Part shown: piece after piece, positions 7,778-16,522 of the stretch
How positions within the stretch are numbered: the stretch's first letter is position 1
Layout of the letters: the number at the start of each line of letters is the position of its first letter
Assembly: GCF_000829905.1 (NCBI RefSeq)
Contig: NZ_CDPP01000006.1
Span: 744,001-808,000, forward strand
Source of the DNA: Beduini massiliensis
Lineage (GTDB): Bacteria > Bacillota_I > Bacilli_A > Erysipelotrichales > Coprobacillaceae
DNA: 64,000 nucleotides
Reading direction: 5' to 3'
Translations under genes and position numbers: made by a program
Notes under the pieces: model-generated
Database searches by the model: none
What the model saw: only the letters and a program-made list of their open reading frames with translations
Told to the model about the DNA's origin: nothing

Positions 7778-8521
7778 ATGAAAGCACTGATAAGTAAATT
7801 CGAAAACACCTTATACAACAACGATAAACTTTCCGGTATTAATTTTATGGATGCCAATAAGATCAAAGAATTTCAAGATTTAGGACATATATTTGGATTA
7901 TTTATACAAGAACAGAATCCGGCTATTGATCATTTGTTAGCAGAACATGGAATCACTGCTGATTTTATGATCAGACAGGATGGATCTATCTTATTTAAAG
8001 AAGGATACCAGTATTTTGATTATGAACCATTTGAAAAAGAAGAGATCGAGATGATCTTGTCTTCATTGAATGGGAGTTTTAAAGCGCTGTTAACCACACC
8101 AACAGCAGAAATGAACTATGAACATGATATGGAATTGGATGAGAATCAGATATATACCTGTATTCGTATTACGGACTGTGACCAAGATCAGATCCTTTCC
8201 CAATTAAATAAACATTTTCATGCGGTAATTAGTGTTAGTATCAGTGAAAATGCAATCTGTATCTTTTCCAAAAAGAGCAGTTTGGATAAATCGGTAGATG
8301 TGTTATGCGGTTTAAAAAATATTAGAATTAGTGATGTGAGTATGATTGCGGATTATTACAGTGATTTTGAACTGATTGAAGGGATTGACAACCTTTATGC
8401 ATTAAAGGAAGACAATGAAAGCAGTAAAGAAATCTATATCGTTGATAGCTTAGGAGAATGCGTGGATGACATCTTGAGTGGTGCCTCGGATTCTCTTTTT
8501 TTGTCGATAAAAAGTGTTTAA
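7778..8521 (+). CDS. Degenerate HAD-fold protein (Cof/IIB-like) without catalytic residues
   Basis: 247 residues from ATG 7778 (AGGAGGG 7 nt upstream). Not a clear family member by motif, but the layout follows Cof-type HAD phosphatases. The N-terminal strand MKALISKFENTLYN aligns with the usual IxxDIDGTLLN, followed by NKIKEFQDLGHIFGLFI (usual 'G..F.laTGR') and a cap. SSLDKSVDVLCGL corresponds to the 'KG.al..L' lysine region and ISDVSMIADYYSD to the GDxxND motif. Both catalytic aspartates and the GD pair are replaced, so it is probably not a phosphatase. It may bind a sugar phosphate or a partner. Three TTGTCGAA motifs flank its 5' end. Confidence 0.6.
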   Translation: MKALISKFENTLYNNDKLSGINFMDANKIKEFQDLGHIFGLFIQEQNPAIDHLLAEHGITADFMIRQDGSILFKEGYQYFDYEPFEKEEIEMILSSLNGSFKALLTTPTAEMNYEHDMELDENQIYTCIRITDCDQDQILSQLNKHFHAVISVSISENAICIFSKKSSLDKSVDVLCGLKNIRISDVSMIADYYSDFELIEGIDNLYALKEDNESSKEIYIVDSLGECVDDILSGASDSLFLSIKSV

Positions 8522-8632
8522 ATTTTAGAATATTTTAGTAATTTTCCTCATATATAAGTATAAACAAGATAAAGGAGGTTTGTTAAAAAGAACCGATTAA
8601 ATCGGCGAAAAATGCAATTTAATGGCAGAGAT

Positions 8633-8661
8633 TTGACAAAGAAATGAATATTTGTTATGAT
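8633..8661 (+). promoter_or_regulatory. Strong promoter of tatD
   Basis: Consensus TTGACA (8633-8638), 17-nt spacer, TATGAT (8656-8661). Transcription would begin near 8668, just before the GAGGTGAGG binding site, which rules out the upstream ATG at 8657 as start. A palindrome CCGATT-A-AATCGG (8593-8605) lies about 28 nt upstream of the -35 box. Confidence 0.8.
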
Positions 8662-8680
8662 GTTGCCCGAGGTGAGGCTC

Positions 8681-9439
8681 ATGTACTTTGATACCCATGT
8701 TCATTTGAACAGCAGCCCTTTATATGAGGACATTGATACGTATATCGAACATGCTTTAGCAAATGGAGTCAACGAGATGATGGTCGTTGGTTTCGATTTA
8801 GAGACAAGTCGTAAAGCGATTGAGATTGCCAATCAGTATGCTTTTATTTATGCAGCTGTAGGCATTGGTCCAAATGATTGTAAAGAGACAACAGATGAAG
8901 ATTTGAATCAGATAGATGAGATGCTCGCTCAAGAAAAAGTAATTGCATTAGGAGAAGTAGGACTGGATTATTACTGGGATGAAGTTCCCAGAGCCAAACA
9001 GCAAGAAGTATTTAGTAAGCAGATCGAGCTAGCTAAAAAGCATAACGTACCTCTTGTTATTCACTCAAGGGATGCCTTGAATGATACCTACGAATTACTA
9101 AAGGCAGGTCAACATTATGGTATCATGCATTGTTATAGCGGTAGCTATGAGATGGCTCAAAGGTTTATCGACATTGGATTTTATATTTCTCTTGCCGGAC
9201 CTGTGACCTTTAAAAATGCCAGGGTACCAAAAGAAGTAGCCCAAAATATAAATTTAGATAGATTGTTGATCGAGACGGACTGTCCTTATTTAACACCTCA
9301 TCCATACCGAGGAAAGTTGAATGAGCCTGCAAATGTTATGTATATTGCCATGGAAATCGCAAAACTGCGAAACATGGAAATAGAAGACGTTGCTAGAATC
9401 ACAACGTTTAATGCCAAAAGAGTGCTTGGTATTAAATAA
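8681..9439 (+). CDS. tatD: TatD family metal-dependent hydrolase / DNase
   Basis: 252 residues from ATG 8681. Amidohydrolase-type TIM barrel with the metal ligands in place: FDTHVHLN near the N-terminus, ALGEVGLDYYW in the middle, VIHSRDA, MHCYSGS, and IETDCPYLTPHPYRGK near the C-terminus. TatD proteins are 3'-5' exonucleases / deoxyribonucleases. In many Bacillota tatD is followed by the YabE-type G5/3D gene, and the same order is seen here with only 14 nt between them, so the two are co-transcribed. Confidence 0.93.
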   Translation: MYFDTHVHLNSSPLYEDIDTYIEHALANGVNEMMVVGFDLETSRKAIEIANQYAFIYAAVGIGPNDCKETTDEDLNQIDEMLAQEKVIALGEVGLDYYWDEVPRAKQQEVFSKQIELAKKHNVPLVIHSRDALNDTYELLKAGQHYGIMHCYSGSYEMAQRFIDIGFYISLAGPVTFKNARVPKEVAQNINLDRLLIETDCPYLTPHPYRGKLNEPANVMYIAMEIAKLRNMEIEDVARITTFNAKRVLGIK

Positions 9440-9453
9440 GGAGGAAAATTGAG

Positions 9454-10389
9454 ATGAAAAATTTTGTAAAGAAAATCGAGGAAACAGACTCGAGAATTAA
9501 GATGTTATTATTAGTGGCGATTGCTTATGTGGCAATTGCATTTGGTTTCAATCATGTTGAAGCCATGACAAAAATTGAGAACTATACACCCGCTATCAAT
9601 ATTTCGATCAAAGATGGCGCTAATGAACCGGTTGGACATTTAGTACAACAGGCAACATTACAAGATGTATTAAATGAATTAGAGATTACTTTAGGAAGCG
9701 ATGACTTCTTAAACATGGATGCAACTACTTTATTGGAAGACAACCAAACAGTAGAAATCACACGTGTGACGTATACTGAAGAAAAAACAGAGGAAGAAGT
9801 TCCGTTTGACACTGAAATCAATGGTGATGACGTTGATGGAGCCAGTGTAGAAGTTTTACAGGTTGGTGAAAATGGACTGATCGAAAAAACGTATAAAGTT
9901 CGATTAGAAAATGGTGTAGAAGCCAGTCGTGAATTAATCAGTGAAACAACAGTTAAAGAAACGATAAACCAAGTGGAAAATTATACAGCACCGGCTCAGA
10001 CGACTGTTATTGCTTCAGGAAGTTCGGTTTCAGGTGCCTTCACCGGACGTTTAACGACTTACGGCGGAGACTGTTATGGATGTTCGGGAATTACTGCTGC
10101 CGGAGTTACATTAAATGGTAATGGTGCAAACAATTCCGGAAGTGCCAAAGTTTTCTATAATGGCGGTTGGTATTATGTGTTAGCTGCTGACAGATCGATT
10201 CCATTTGGAACGATTATTGAAATTTCTAATCATAACCTTTCATTAGAACCCGTTATCTATGGGGTAGTGTTGGATCGCGGTGGCGATATAACCGGTACAA
10301 AAATCGATATCTTTAGTGGGTCAGAAAAAGGAACCCGATTCTTTAGCGGATCAACTTCTTATAATACCCAATTTAGAATTGTCGGTTAA
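9454..10389 (+). CDS. YabE-like cell-wall protein with DUF348, G5 and 3D domains
   Basis: 311 residues. A single hydrophobic N-terminal segment (about 18-37, LLLVAIAYVAIAFGF) acts as signal or anchor. Next come a DUF348-like region (LQDVLNELEITLGSDDF), a G5-type beta segment (about 100-180), a flexible linker with TAPAQTT, and a C-terminal 3D double-psi barrel (about 200-311) ending in LDRGGDITGTKIDIF, where the family's conserved aspartates lie. 3D domains of this group (Rpf/MltA-like barrels) act on peptidoglycan. Likely an exported wall-remodelling enzyme. It follows tatD in an operon. Confidence 0.85.
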   Translation: MKNFVKKIEETDSRIKMLLLVAIAYVAIAFGFNHVEAMTKIENYTPAINISIKDGANEPVGHLVQQATLQDVLNELEITLGSDDFLNMDATTLLEDNQTVEITRVTYTEEKTEEEVPFDTEINGDDVDGASVEVLQVGENGLIEKTYKVRLENGVEASRELISETTVKETINQVENYTAPAQTTVIASGSSVSGAFTGRLTTYGGDCYGCSGITAAGVTLNGNGANNSGSAKVFYNGGWYYVLAADRSIPFGTIIEISNHNLSLEPVIYGVVLDRGGDITGTKIDIFSGSEKGTRFFSGSTSYNTQFRIVG

Positions 10390-10411
10390 TGGATTATAAA
10401 AATAAGAACAG

Positions 10412-10445
10412 AAAAACTGAGTTTAGACGACTCAGCTTTTCTTGT
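10412..10445 (+). terminator. Intrinsic terminator
   Basis: CTGAGT pairs with ACTCAG, flanked by A-rich and T-rich runs (CTTTTCTTGTTTTT). Confidence 0.8.
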
Positions 10446-10461
10446 TTTTAACCAATTTTAT

Positions 10462-10490
10462 TTGTAATATAGAACAATTATGCTTATAAT
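10462..10490 (+). promoter_or_regulatory. Promoter of mnmG-rsmG-noc
   Basis: TTGTAA (10462-10467), 17-nt spacer, TATAAT (10485-10490), shortly before the AGGAGG of mnmG. Confidence 0.7.
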
Positions 10491-10513
10491 AGTAAAAGTT
10501 AGGAGGGATGAGT

Positions 10514-12373
10514 ATGTACGATATTATCGTTGTCGGCGGTGGTCATGCCGGTGTAGAAGCCTCGTTGGCACCAGCCAGAATGGGATTGAAGACCCTTCTG
10601 ATCACCTCTAATTTTAATAATGTAGCGAGTCTGCCATGCAACACATCGATTGGGGGACCCGCTAAGGGAATCATTGTTCGTGAAATCGATGCTTTAGGCG
10701 GACAGATGGGAAAAACTGCCGATCATACCTATCTGCAAATGAAAATGCTGAATACGGCAAAGGGACCGGGTGTCCAATCTTTAAGGGCGCAGGCAGATAA
10801 AGTAGATTATCCAAAATATATGCAGGAAATCATTTCATACCAAGAAAACTTAGATGTCAAAGAAGCAATGGTAGAAGATCTGATCGTTGAAAACGGTCAA
10901 GTCCAAGGCATTATTTTAGAAGATGGAACAAAAATAGAAGCCACCTGTGTGATTTTGACAACAGGAACATATTTGAAATCGGAAATATTAGTCGGTGCAA
11001 ACAAGACACCAAGCGGACCTGATCAGCAAAGACAGTCACTGCATTTATCAGATCGTTTAGCGGATTATGGCTTCAAGATCCAGCGCTTAAAGACGGGAAC
11101 ACCTCCACGTGTACATAAGGATAGTGTTGACTATTCAAAAACAACTTTGCAGCCGGGAACAGATGCTAAACTATCATTTAGTTTTGAAACAACACATTAT
11201 ATGCCAATCGAGGAACAAACCCCTTGCTATTTAACTTATACCAATGAAACAACGCATAAGATCATACGTGATAACTTACACCGTTCAAGCATGTATTCGG
11301 GAATTGTAAAGGGAATCGGCCCCCGTTACTGCCCATCTATCGAAGATAAAGTGGTGCGTTTTAGTGATAAACCACAGCATCAGATCTTTTTAGAACCGGA
11401 ATCTAAATCCATGGAAACAATCTATGTTCAGGGATTTTCAACCTCATTACCTCATGATGTTCAAGAAGAAATGATACGTACAATCCCGGGATTAGAAAAC
11501 TGTAAGATATTGAAATATGCCTATGCAATCGAATATGATGCGATTGATCCTATTCAATTATGGCCAACCTTGGAAACAAAAGTAATTAAAAATTTATATA
11601 CTGCCGGACAGATTAATGGAACCAGCGGTTATGAAGAAGCGGCAGCCCAAGGCTTAATTGCCGGAATCAATGCTGTCATGAAAATTAAGAATGAAAAACC
11701 GATTATATTAGGCAGAGATGAAGCATATATCGGGGTGATGATTGATGACCTTGTCACTAAAGGGACTGAAGAACCTTACCGAATGCTGACTTCACGTGCA
11801 GAATATCGTTTATTGCTTCGTCATGATAATGCCGATGTACGTTTGCGTGATCATGCTCATCGTGTCGGATTAATCAGTGAAACTGTGTATCAGCAGTATT
11901 TATTGAAACAAGAACATATTCATCATGAAATTGAACGTCTAAAAACCATTCGCTTCACACCAAAACATGAAGTGAATGACGTCATCGAACAGTTAGGCTC
12001 TAATCGATTAAATGAGGGAATCAGCGCTAAAGAACTGATTCAGCGTCCGGAAGTCACCTACCAAGTACTAATCCCCTATATTGACGCCCCACATTTGACA
12101 GATGAAGAAATGAATGACATTAATATTGAAATCAAATATGCTGGGTATATTGAAAAGGCAAAACGTCAAGTAGAAAAACAAAAGAAAATGGAAGAAAAAG
12201 GAATACCTGAAGATATTCATTATGATGACATCAAGAATCTGGCTTTGGAAGCAAAACAAAAACTCACCAAGATACGACCATTAACCGTAGGACAGGCAAG
12301 CCGTATTTCAGGAATAAATCCGGCAGATATTTCGGTATTACTTATTCACTTAAAACAAAATTATTCAAAGTAA
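10514..12373 (+). CDS. mnmG: tRNA uridine-5-carboxymethylaminomethyl modification enzyme MnmG (GidA)
   Basis: 619 residues from ATG 10514, 7 nt after AGGAGG; the in-frame ATG at 10508 touches the binding site and is unlikely. FAD-binding GGGHAGVEA near the N-terminus and [28 protein letters not shown], both invariant in Mnm[10 protein letters not shown] and [15 protein letters not shown] are also present. With MnmE it adds the cmnm5 group to the wobble uridine of tRNAs using methylene-THF, NADH and FAD. First gene of the mnmG-rsmG-noc run, the same order as near the origin of Bacillus subtilis. Confidence 0.97.
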   Translation: MYDIIVVGGGHAGVEASLAPARMGLKTLLITSNFNNVASLPCNTSIGGPAKGIIVREIDALGGQMGKTADHTYLQMKMLNTAKGPGVQSLRAQADKVDYPKYMQEIISYQENLDVKEAMVEDLIVENGQVQGIILEDGTKIEATCVILTTGTYLKSEILVGANKTPSGPDQQRQSLHLSDRLADYGFKIQRLKTGTPPRVHKDSVDYSKTTLQPGTDAKLSFSFETTHYMPIEEQTPCYLTYTNETTHKIIRDNLHRSSMYSGIVKGIGPRYCPSIEDKVVRFSDKPQHQIFLEPESKSMETIYVQGFSTSLPHDVQEEMIRTIPGLENCKILKYAYAIEYDAIDPIQLWPTLETKVIKNLYTAGQINGTSGYEEAAAQGLIAGINAVMKIKNEKPIILGRDEAYIGVMIDDLVTKGTEEPYRMLTSRAEYRLLLRHDNADVRLRDHAHRVGLISETVYQQYLLKQEHIHHEIERLKTIRFTPKHEVNDVIEQLGSNRLNEGISAKELIQRPEVTYQVLIPYIDAPHLTDEEMNDINIEIKYAGYIEKAKRQVEKQKKMEEKGIPEDIHYDDIKNLALEAKQKLTKIRPLTVGQASRISGINPADISVLLIHLKQNYSK

Positions 12374-12383
12374 AGGAAAGCCT

Positions 12384-13091
12384 ATGAATATTGAAACATT
12401 TATTCAACATTTAAAAGAACATGATATTGAATTAACACAAACTCAGCTAAACCAATTTGAAAGTTATTTTGAATTATTGGTAGAGTGGAATGAAAAAATG
12501 AATTTAACCAATATTACTGAAAAAGAAGATGTTTATCTAAAACATTTCTATGATTCATTAACCCTTGCTTTCACTCATCCTTTAAATGATGAAAGTTTAT
12601 GTGATATAGGTGCCGGAGCAGGTTTCCCCAGTATTCCTTTAAAAATCGTCTTTCCGAACTTAAAGATCACCATCGTAGATTCTTTAAATAAGCGCATTAC
12701 CTTTTTAAATCATTTGGTAAAAGAACTAGGCTTAACAAATGTCCAGGCAATTGCCGCCAGAGCGGAGGAATATGCAGTCGATCATCGTGAAAAATTTGAT
12801 ATTGTCAGTGCCAGGGCAGTTGCCAGACTAAATATTTTGGATGAACTTTGTTTGCCTTTATGCAAAGTGGGGGGATATTTCATTACCTTAAAGGGAGCTC
12901 AGGGAGAGCAGGAATTAAAAGAATGTCAGCAGGCTATCAAAAAATTAGGGGGTAAAGTAGAAAAGATAGAGAAATTTACTTTACCTGATCATGAGGATCA
13001 GCGTGTCAATATTTATATTCATAAGATGTCCTCTACCCCAAAAGGGTATCCGCGAATGTTTGCTAAAATCAAGAAAAGTCCATTGAAATAG
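12384..13091 (+). CDS. rsmG: 16S rRNA (guanine-N7) methyltransferase RsmG (GidB)
   Basis: 235 residues, normal length. Motif I for S-adenosylmethionine, CDIGAGAGFPSIPLKI, follows the typical N-terminal LVEWNEKMNLTNIT segment; SARAVARLNILDELCLPL is the catalytic-side motif. It methylates N7 of G527 (E. coli numbering) in 16S rRNA, whose loss gives low-level streptomycin resistance. It starts 10 nt after mnmG and 9 nt before noc, so the three are one operon. Confidence 0.96.
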   Translation: MNIETFIQHLKEHDIELTQTQLNQFESYFELLVEWNEKMNLTNITEKEDVYLKHFYDSLTLAFTHPLNDESLCDIGAGAGFPSIPLKIVFPNLKITIVDSLNKRITFLNHLVKELGLTNVQAIAARAEEYAVDHREKFDIVSARAVARLNILDELCLPLCKVGGYFITLKGAQGEQELKECQQAIKKLGGKVEKIEKFTLPDHEDQRVNIYIHKMSSTPKGYPRMFAKIKKSPLK

Positions 13092-13100
13092 GAGAAAACT

Positions 13101-13877
13101 ATGAGCGAGAAAAATTTAAAAATGATTAATATGGAATATATCGTTCCCAATGCCAATCAACCCAGAACCTATTTTGATAGCGAAGCAATCAGCGAACTAG
13201 CGCAATCCATCAGTGAAAACGGATTGATTCAGCCGATTGTTGTACGCCCTATCGAATTAGGACAGTATGAGATCGTTGCCGGAGAAAGACGTTATAGAGC
13301 GTGTCAAAAAGCAATGATGCAGACGATTCCCTGCATCGTAGAAGAATATGATGATGCAAAACTGGCACAAGTAGCGATCATTGAAAATATTCAAAGAGAA
13401 AACTTAACACCAATCGAGGAAGCCGTCGCTTATCAAAAGCTAATTGAAGCTTATGGTTATACGCAAAGCACTTTAGCCGGACAAGTAGGAAAGAAACAAT
13501 CCACGATAGCTAATAAATTACGTTTGCTGAATCTGCCTAAGAAAGTGCAGGATGCTGTAAAGAATCGAGAAATTACCGAACGACATGCTCGTGCCTTATT
13601 GAGTTTGCCGGATGCCGCTTCACAAGTAAAAACCTTAAATAAAATTGTTAATCAAGGGTTGAACGTCAAGCAAACAGAAGACATGATCAATAAAAAACAG
13701 AAAGAAACGATAAAAAAAGCCCCTAAAAGAGGGATTTCACAACATATTAAATTGGCGATCAATACAGTAAAACAAGCAGTTGAGATGGTACATAAAACCG
13801 GTATTGATCTGGTAATGGATGAAAGTGATCAGGATGATTATTATGTAATGACCATTAAGATCAAAAAGAATAAATAG
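13101..13877 (+). CDS. noc: ParB-like nucleoid occlusion protein Noc
   Basis: 258 residues. ParB/Spo0J-type N-terminal CTPase domain with GERRYRACQ at 61-69 and IENIQRENLTPIEEAVAY, then the HTH (TQSTLAGQVGKKQSTIANKLRLL), then a short C-terminal dimerisation part. A second ParB with a ParA partner lies 4 kb downstream, and this gene follows rsmG directly, as noc does in Bacillus. It is therefore most likely Noc, which holds DNA at the membrane to block division over the nucleoid. A duplicate partition ParB is the alternative. Confidence 0.82.
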   Translation: MSEKNLKMINMEYIVPNANQPRTYFDSEAISELAQSISENGLIQPIVVRPIELGQYEIVAGERRYRACQKAMMQTIPCIVEEYDDAKLAQVAIIENIQRENLTPIEEAVAYQKLIEAYGYTQSTLAGQVGKKQSTIANKLRLLNLPKKVQDAVKNREITERHARALLSLPDAASQVKTLNKIVNQGLNVKQTEDMINKKQKETIKKAPKRGISQHIKLAINTVKQAVEMVHKTGIDLVMDESDQDDYYVMTIKIKKNK

Positions 13878-13905
13878 TTAGGAAACAGTTTTCTTAACTT
13901 TTTTA
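13876..13905 (+). terminator. Intrinsic terminator after noc
   Basis: GTTAGGAAA pairs with TTTCTTAAC (one G-U pair) and is followed by a T run. Confidence 0.7.
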
Positions 13906-13944
13906 TTTTGTAAAAATATGGATATGTAGGAAAGATGAATAAAG

Positions 13945-13976
13945 AAAACATGTCTTTTTTATTTCAGACATGTTTT
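13945..13976 (-). terminator. Intrinsic terminator of the acetyltransferase gene
   Basis: A perfect 11-bp stem AAAACATGTCT / AGACATGTTTT, 10-nt loop. On the minus strand a T-rich run follows, 22 nt beyond the stop codon at 13999. Confidence 0.75.
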
Positions 13977-13998
13977 TGTTAGTGCATAACATTCGCTA

Positions 13999-14610
13999 TT
14001 ATAAATCAATCCTTCGATCCTTATAATAGTATTGTTTATCATGATCGTTGATTTCTCTAAGCACACGGCATGGAACCCCTGCGGCAACGACATTGGCAGG
14101 AATATCTTTGGTCACGACACTGCCTGCTCCGATAACCGTATTTTCACCAATAGTGACTCCCGGCAATACAATACACCCTGCACCAAGCCATACATTTTTT
14201 TCGATATGGACTGGCATATTGTATTGATAACATTGCATTCTTAAATCCGGTAAGATCGGATGTGTTCCGGTAGCAATCGTTACATTAGGGCCAATCATGA
14301 CATAATCGTCAATATATATTTCAACATCATCAACTAATGTGAGATTAAAATTGGCATAGACATTATTTCCTAAATGCAGGTGTTTGCCGCCCCAATTAGC
14401 ATGCAGCGGAGGTTCAATATAACAGTTTTCTCCAATGCTTGCCAGCATATCTTTTAAAAGCGTTTGGCGTAATTCTTTTTGTAATGGACGTGTGGTATTA
14501 AAATCGTATTGCTTTTCTAAGCATAAGGCTTGTTCGTTCATAATCGATTCATCATTGGGAAGGTAGAGCTTTCCCGTCATCATTCTCCGCAACATTTCTT
14601 CTAAATCCAT
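13999..14610 (-). CDS. Sugar O-acetyltransferase (maltose/galactoside acetyltransferase family)
   Basis: 203 residues from ATG 14608-14610 with GGGAGG upstream. N-terminal Mac domain (EEMLRRMMTGKLYLPND), then the left-handed beta-helix of hexapeptide repeats (about 75-185). The catalytic histidine lies in ATGTHPILPD, and VWLGAGCIVLPGVTIG with VIGAGSVVTKDIPANVVAAGVPCRVLR is typical. It transfers acetyl from acetyl-CoA to a sugar; the sugar is unknown. The gene is inserted on the opposite strand between noc and the soj-parB operon. A 16-bp palindrome overlaps its promoter region. Confidence 0.9.
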   Translation of the reverse strand: MDLEEMLRRMMTGKLYLPNDESIMNEQALCLEKQYDFNTTRPLQKELRQTLLKDMLASIGENCYIEPPLHANWGGKHLHLGNNVYANFNLTLVDDVEIYIDDYVMIGPNVTIATGTHPILPDLRMQCYQYNMPVHIEKNVWLGAGCIVLPGVTIGENTVIGAGSVVTKDIPANVVAAGVPCRVLREINDHDKQYYYKDRRIDL

Positions 14611-15006
14611 TTTTTATCCTCCCAGTCATCTATAACTGTTTTCATTTTAACACAGTATGCAGTAACAATGAATATTCATTGACATAACATTTTATAATAG
14701 GATATCAAAATTGCATATTAAATCAATATTGATGTATAACGCAGCAATTGAAATAGATCAATAAATATTGAACCTATAATATCTATGCTGTCATTGAATT
14801 CAAGGCAGAGTATGTAAATAAAATTTTAAAAATACGTTATTAATATGTTGTGTGAAAAAGTAAACAAGACTAAGGAATCTCTGTGGTTTATCGACTTGAA
14901 GCGGATTTTCTTTACCATTAAAACTTACATTTTTGAAAAATAATGATAATAGTCAAAGTGTTTTATGCTATAATGTCAAATAGTAGGAGATTTTGGAGGA
15001 ATAACA
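14611..15006. other. Divergent intergenic region with 16-bp palindrome
   Basis: About 400 bases between the acetyltransferase and pssA. It holds the perfect palindrome CAATGAATATTCATTG (14666-14681), overlapping a possible minus-strand -35, and an extended -10 for pssA at 14966-14974. The middle is AT-rich with no gene I recognise. Confidence 0.55.
14966..14974 (+). promoter_or_regulatory. Extended -10 promoter of the pssA-psd-soj-parB operon
   Basis: TGCTATAAT (extended -10) 32 nt before the pssA start; no good -35 box is visible at the expected distance. TTTTGGAGGA is the ribosome binding site. Confidence 0.55.
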
Positions 15007-15621
15007 ATGCTAGGGTATTATAACTATACAGTCATTTTAACATATATCAGTCTTTGCGTCTCAGTCGTTGGGATTCATTTTGCAATGTCAGGAAAACCGG
15101 TTTTTGCGTTCATTTGTCTGATGACATCTGGTTTTTGCGATATGCTGGATGGACCGATTGCACGTACAAAAGCACGTAATGATGAAGAAAAAGAGTTTGG
15201 AATTCAGATAGATTCCCTGACTGATTTAGTTTGCTTTGGTGTTTTTCCGGCAGTCATCGCCTATTCTTTAGGAATGAAAAATAGTTTCTCTGTTTTGATT
15301 CTATTGCTTTATGTTCTTTGTGCAATGATACGTTTAGCGTATTTTAATGTACAGGAAAGTTCAAGACAGAAGCAGACAACAGATAAAAGAAAATATTATT
15401 CGGGAATGCCTGTCACGACATCGGCGATCATTTTTCCGTTAGTATTTGCTTTAAAAGACTATTTAGGAACCTATTTTATACAAATATACGGAGCTGTCGT
15501 GATTATGGTAGCGATGCTTTTCGTATTGGATATTCGAATCAGAAAAGCAGGCAAAAAAGGACTTAGCGTTATGGTCATTATTGCTTTGATTGAATTTGTT
15601 CTGCTGCTGAGGTTGATTTAG
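15007..15621 (+). CDS. pssA: CDP-diacylglycerol-serine O-phosphatidyltransferase
   Basis: 204 residues with about six hydrophobic helices. The CDP-alcohol phosphotransferase signature is complete: D-M-L-D-G, then A-R, then G-IQI-D-SLT-D. The gap between AR and G is 11 residues (TKARNDEEKEF), longer than the classic 8, a form common in clostridial PssA. It makes phosphatidylserine from CDP-diacylglycerol and serine in the membrane. The next gene, psd, begins 1 nt after the stop, so PS is made and decarboxylated by one operon. Confidence 0.9.
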   Translation: MLGYYNYTVILTYISLCVSVVGIHFAMSGKPVFAFICLMTSGFCDMLDGPIARTKARNDEEKEFGIQIDSLTDLVCFGVFPAVIAYSLGMKNSFSVLILLLYVLCAMIRLAYFNVQESSRQKQTTDKRKYYSGMPVTTSAIIFPLVFALKDYLGTYFIQIYGAVVIMVAMLFVLDIRIRKAGKKGLSVMVIIALIEFVLLLRLI

Positions 15622-15622
15622 A

Positions 15623-16522
15623 ATGAAGAATCACATCGTTAAAAGAAATGGAGAAGTTTTACCTGATGATCAGACGAGTTCCATGCGATTTCTTTACTCA
15701 CATGCGTTTGGCAGACTATTGCTTCGTCCATTGATTCGACCAACTGTATCTAAAGTAGCGGGTGGTTTTTTAAATACTCGTTTTTCAACGTTTTTGATCC
15801 CTTCTTTTATCAAAAACAACAACATTGATATGAATGAGTATAAACTGACAAAGTATTCATGCTATAATGAGTTTTTCACAAGGGAGATCAAAGAAGAATG
15901 TCGGCCTATCGATCAAATGGCAGATCATTTAATTTCCCCTTGCGATAGTAAGGTGACTTATTATAGAATAGATGAGCATACTGGCTTTAAGATTAAAGAT
16001 AGTCTTTATAGTGTTGAAGATTTATTGCAAAATAAAGAATTGGCACAGCAATATCAAAATGGAATTGCCTTAATCTTTCGTTTGAGTGTTGACGATTATC
16101 ATCGTTACTGCTTTATTGATGAGGGTGAGTATTTATTTGATTATAGAATTAAAGGCAAATTACATACAGTAAATCCCATTGCCAGTTATCATTATAAAAT
16201 TTATAAAACGAACAGTCGGCATGTCAATGTATTAAAGACTGCTCATTTTGATCAAATCATTGCGATGGAAGTAGGGGCAATGATGGTAGGAAAAATAAAA
16301 AACCAACCTCTTAAATCGTTTACAAGAGGAATGATTAAAGGATGGTTTGAATTTGGCGGCTCTACCGTCGTCTTATTATTTAAAGAAAACACCGTAGAAA
16401 TAGACCAGGATATTATTGATTTTTCAACACAGGATATTGAAGTCAAAGTTAAAATGGGAGAAAAAATCGGCGTAGCAATCAGAAAGGAAGAAACATATGG
16501 GAAAGATCATATCCATCACTAA
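15623..16522 (+). CDS. psd: Phosphatidylserine decarboxylase proenzyme
   Basis: 299 residues. The self-cleavage motif FGGSTVVLLF places the pyruvoyl-forming serine at Ser247; Asp108 (SPCDSK) and His160 (DDYHRYC) complete the maturation triad, so it should cleave into beta and alpha chains. It converts phosphatidylserine to phosphatidylethanolamine. It starts 1 nt after pssA and its last 26 nt overlap the start of soj, so lipid and partition genes are on one transcript. Confidence 0.92.
   Translation: MKNHIVKRNGEVLPDDQTSSMRFLYSHAFGRLLLRPLIRPTVSKVAGGFLNTRFSTFLIPSFIKNNNIDMNEYKLTKYSCYNEFFTREIKEECRPIDQMADHLISPCDSKVTYYRIDEHTGFKIKDSLYSVEDLLQNKELAQQYQNGIALIFRLSVDDYHRYCFIDEGEYLFDYRIKGKLHTVNPIASYHYKIYKTNSRHVNVLKTAHFDQIIAMEVGAMMVGKIKNQPLKSFTRGMIKGWFEFGGSTVVLLFKENTVEIDQDIIDFSTQDIEVKVKMGEKIGVAIRKEETYGKDHIHH

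Noticed and set aside
8593-8605. Palindrome CCGATTAAATCGG before tatD as an operator
   Set aside because: Only 6-bp arms, about 28 nt upstream of the -35 box, no regulator nearby; too weak to call.
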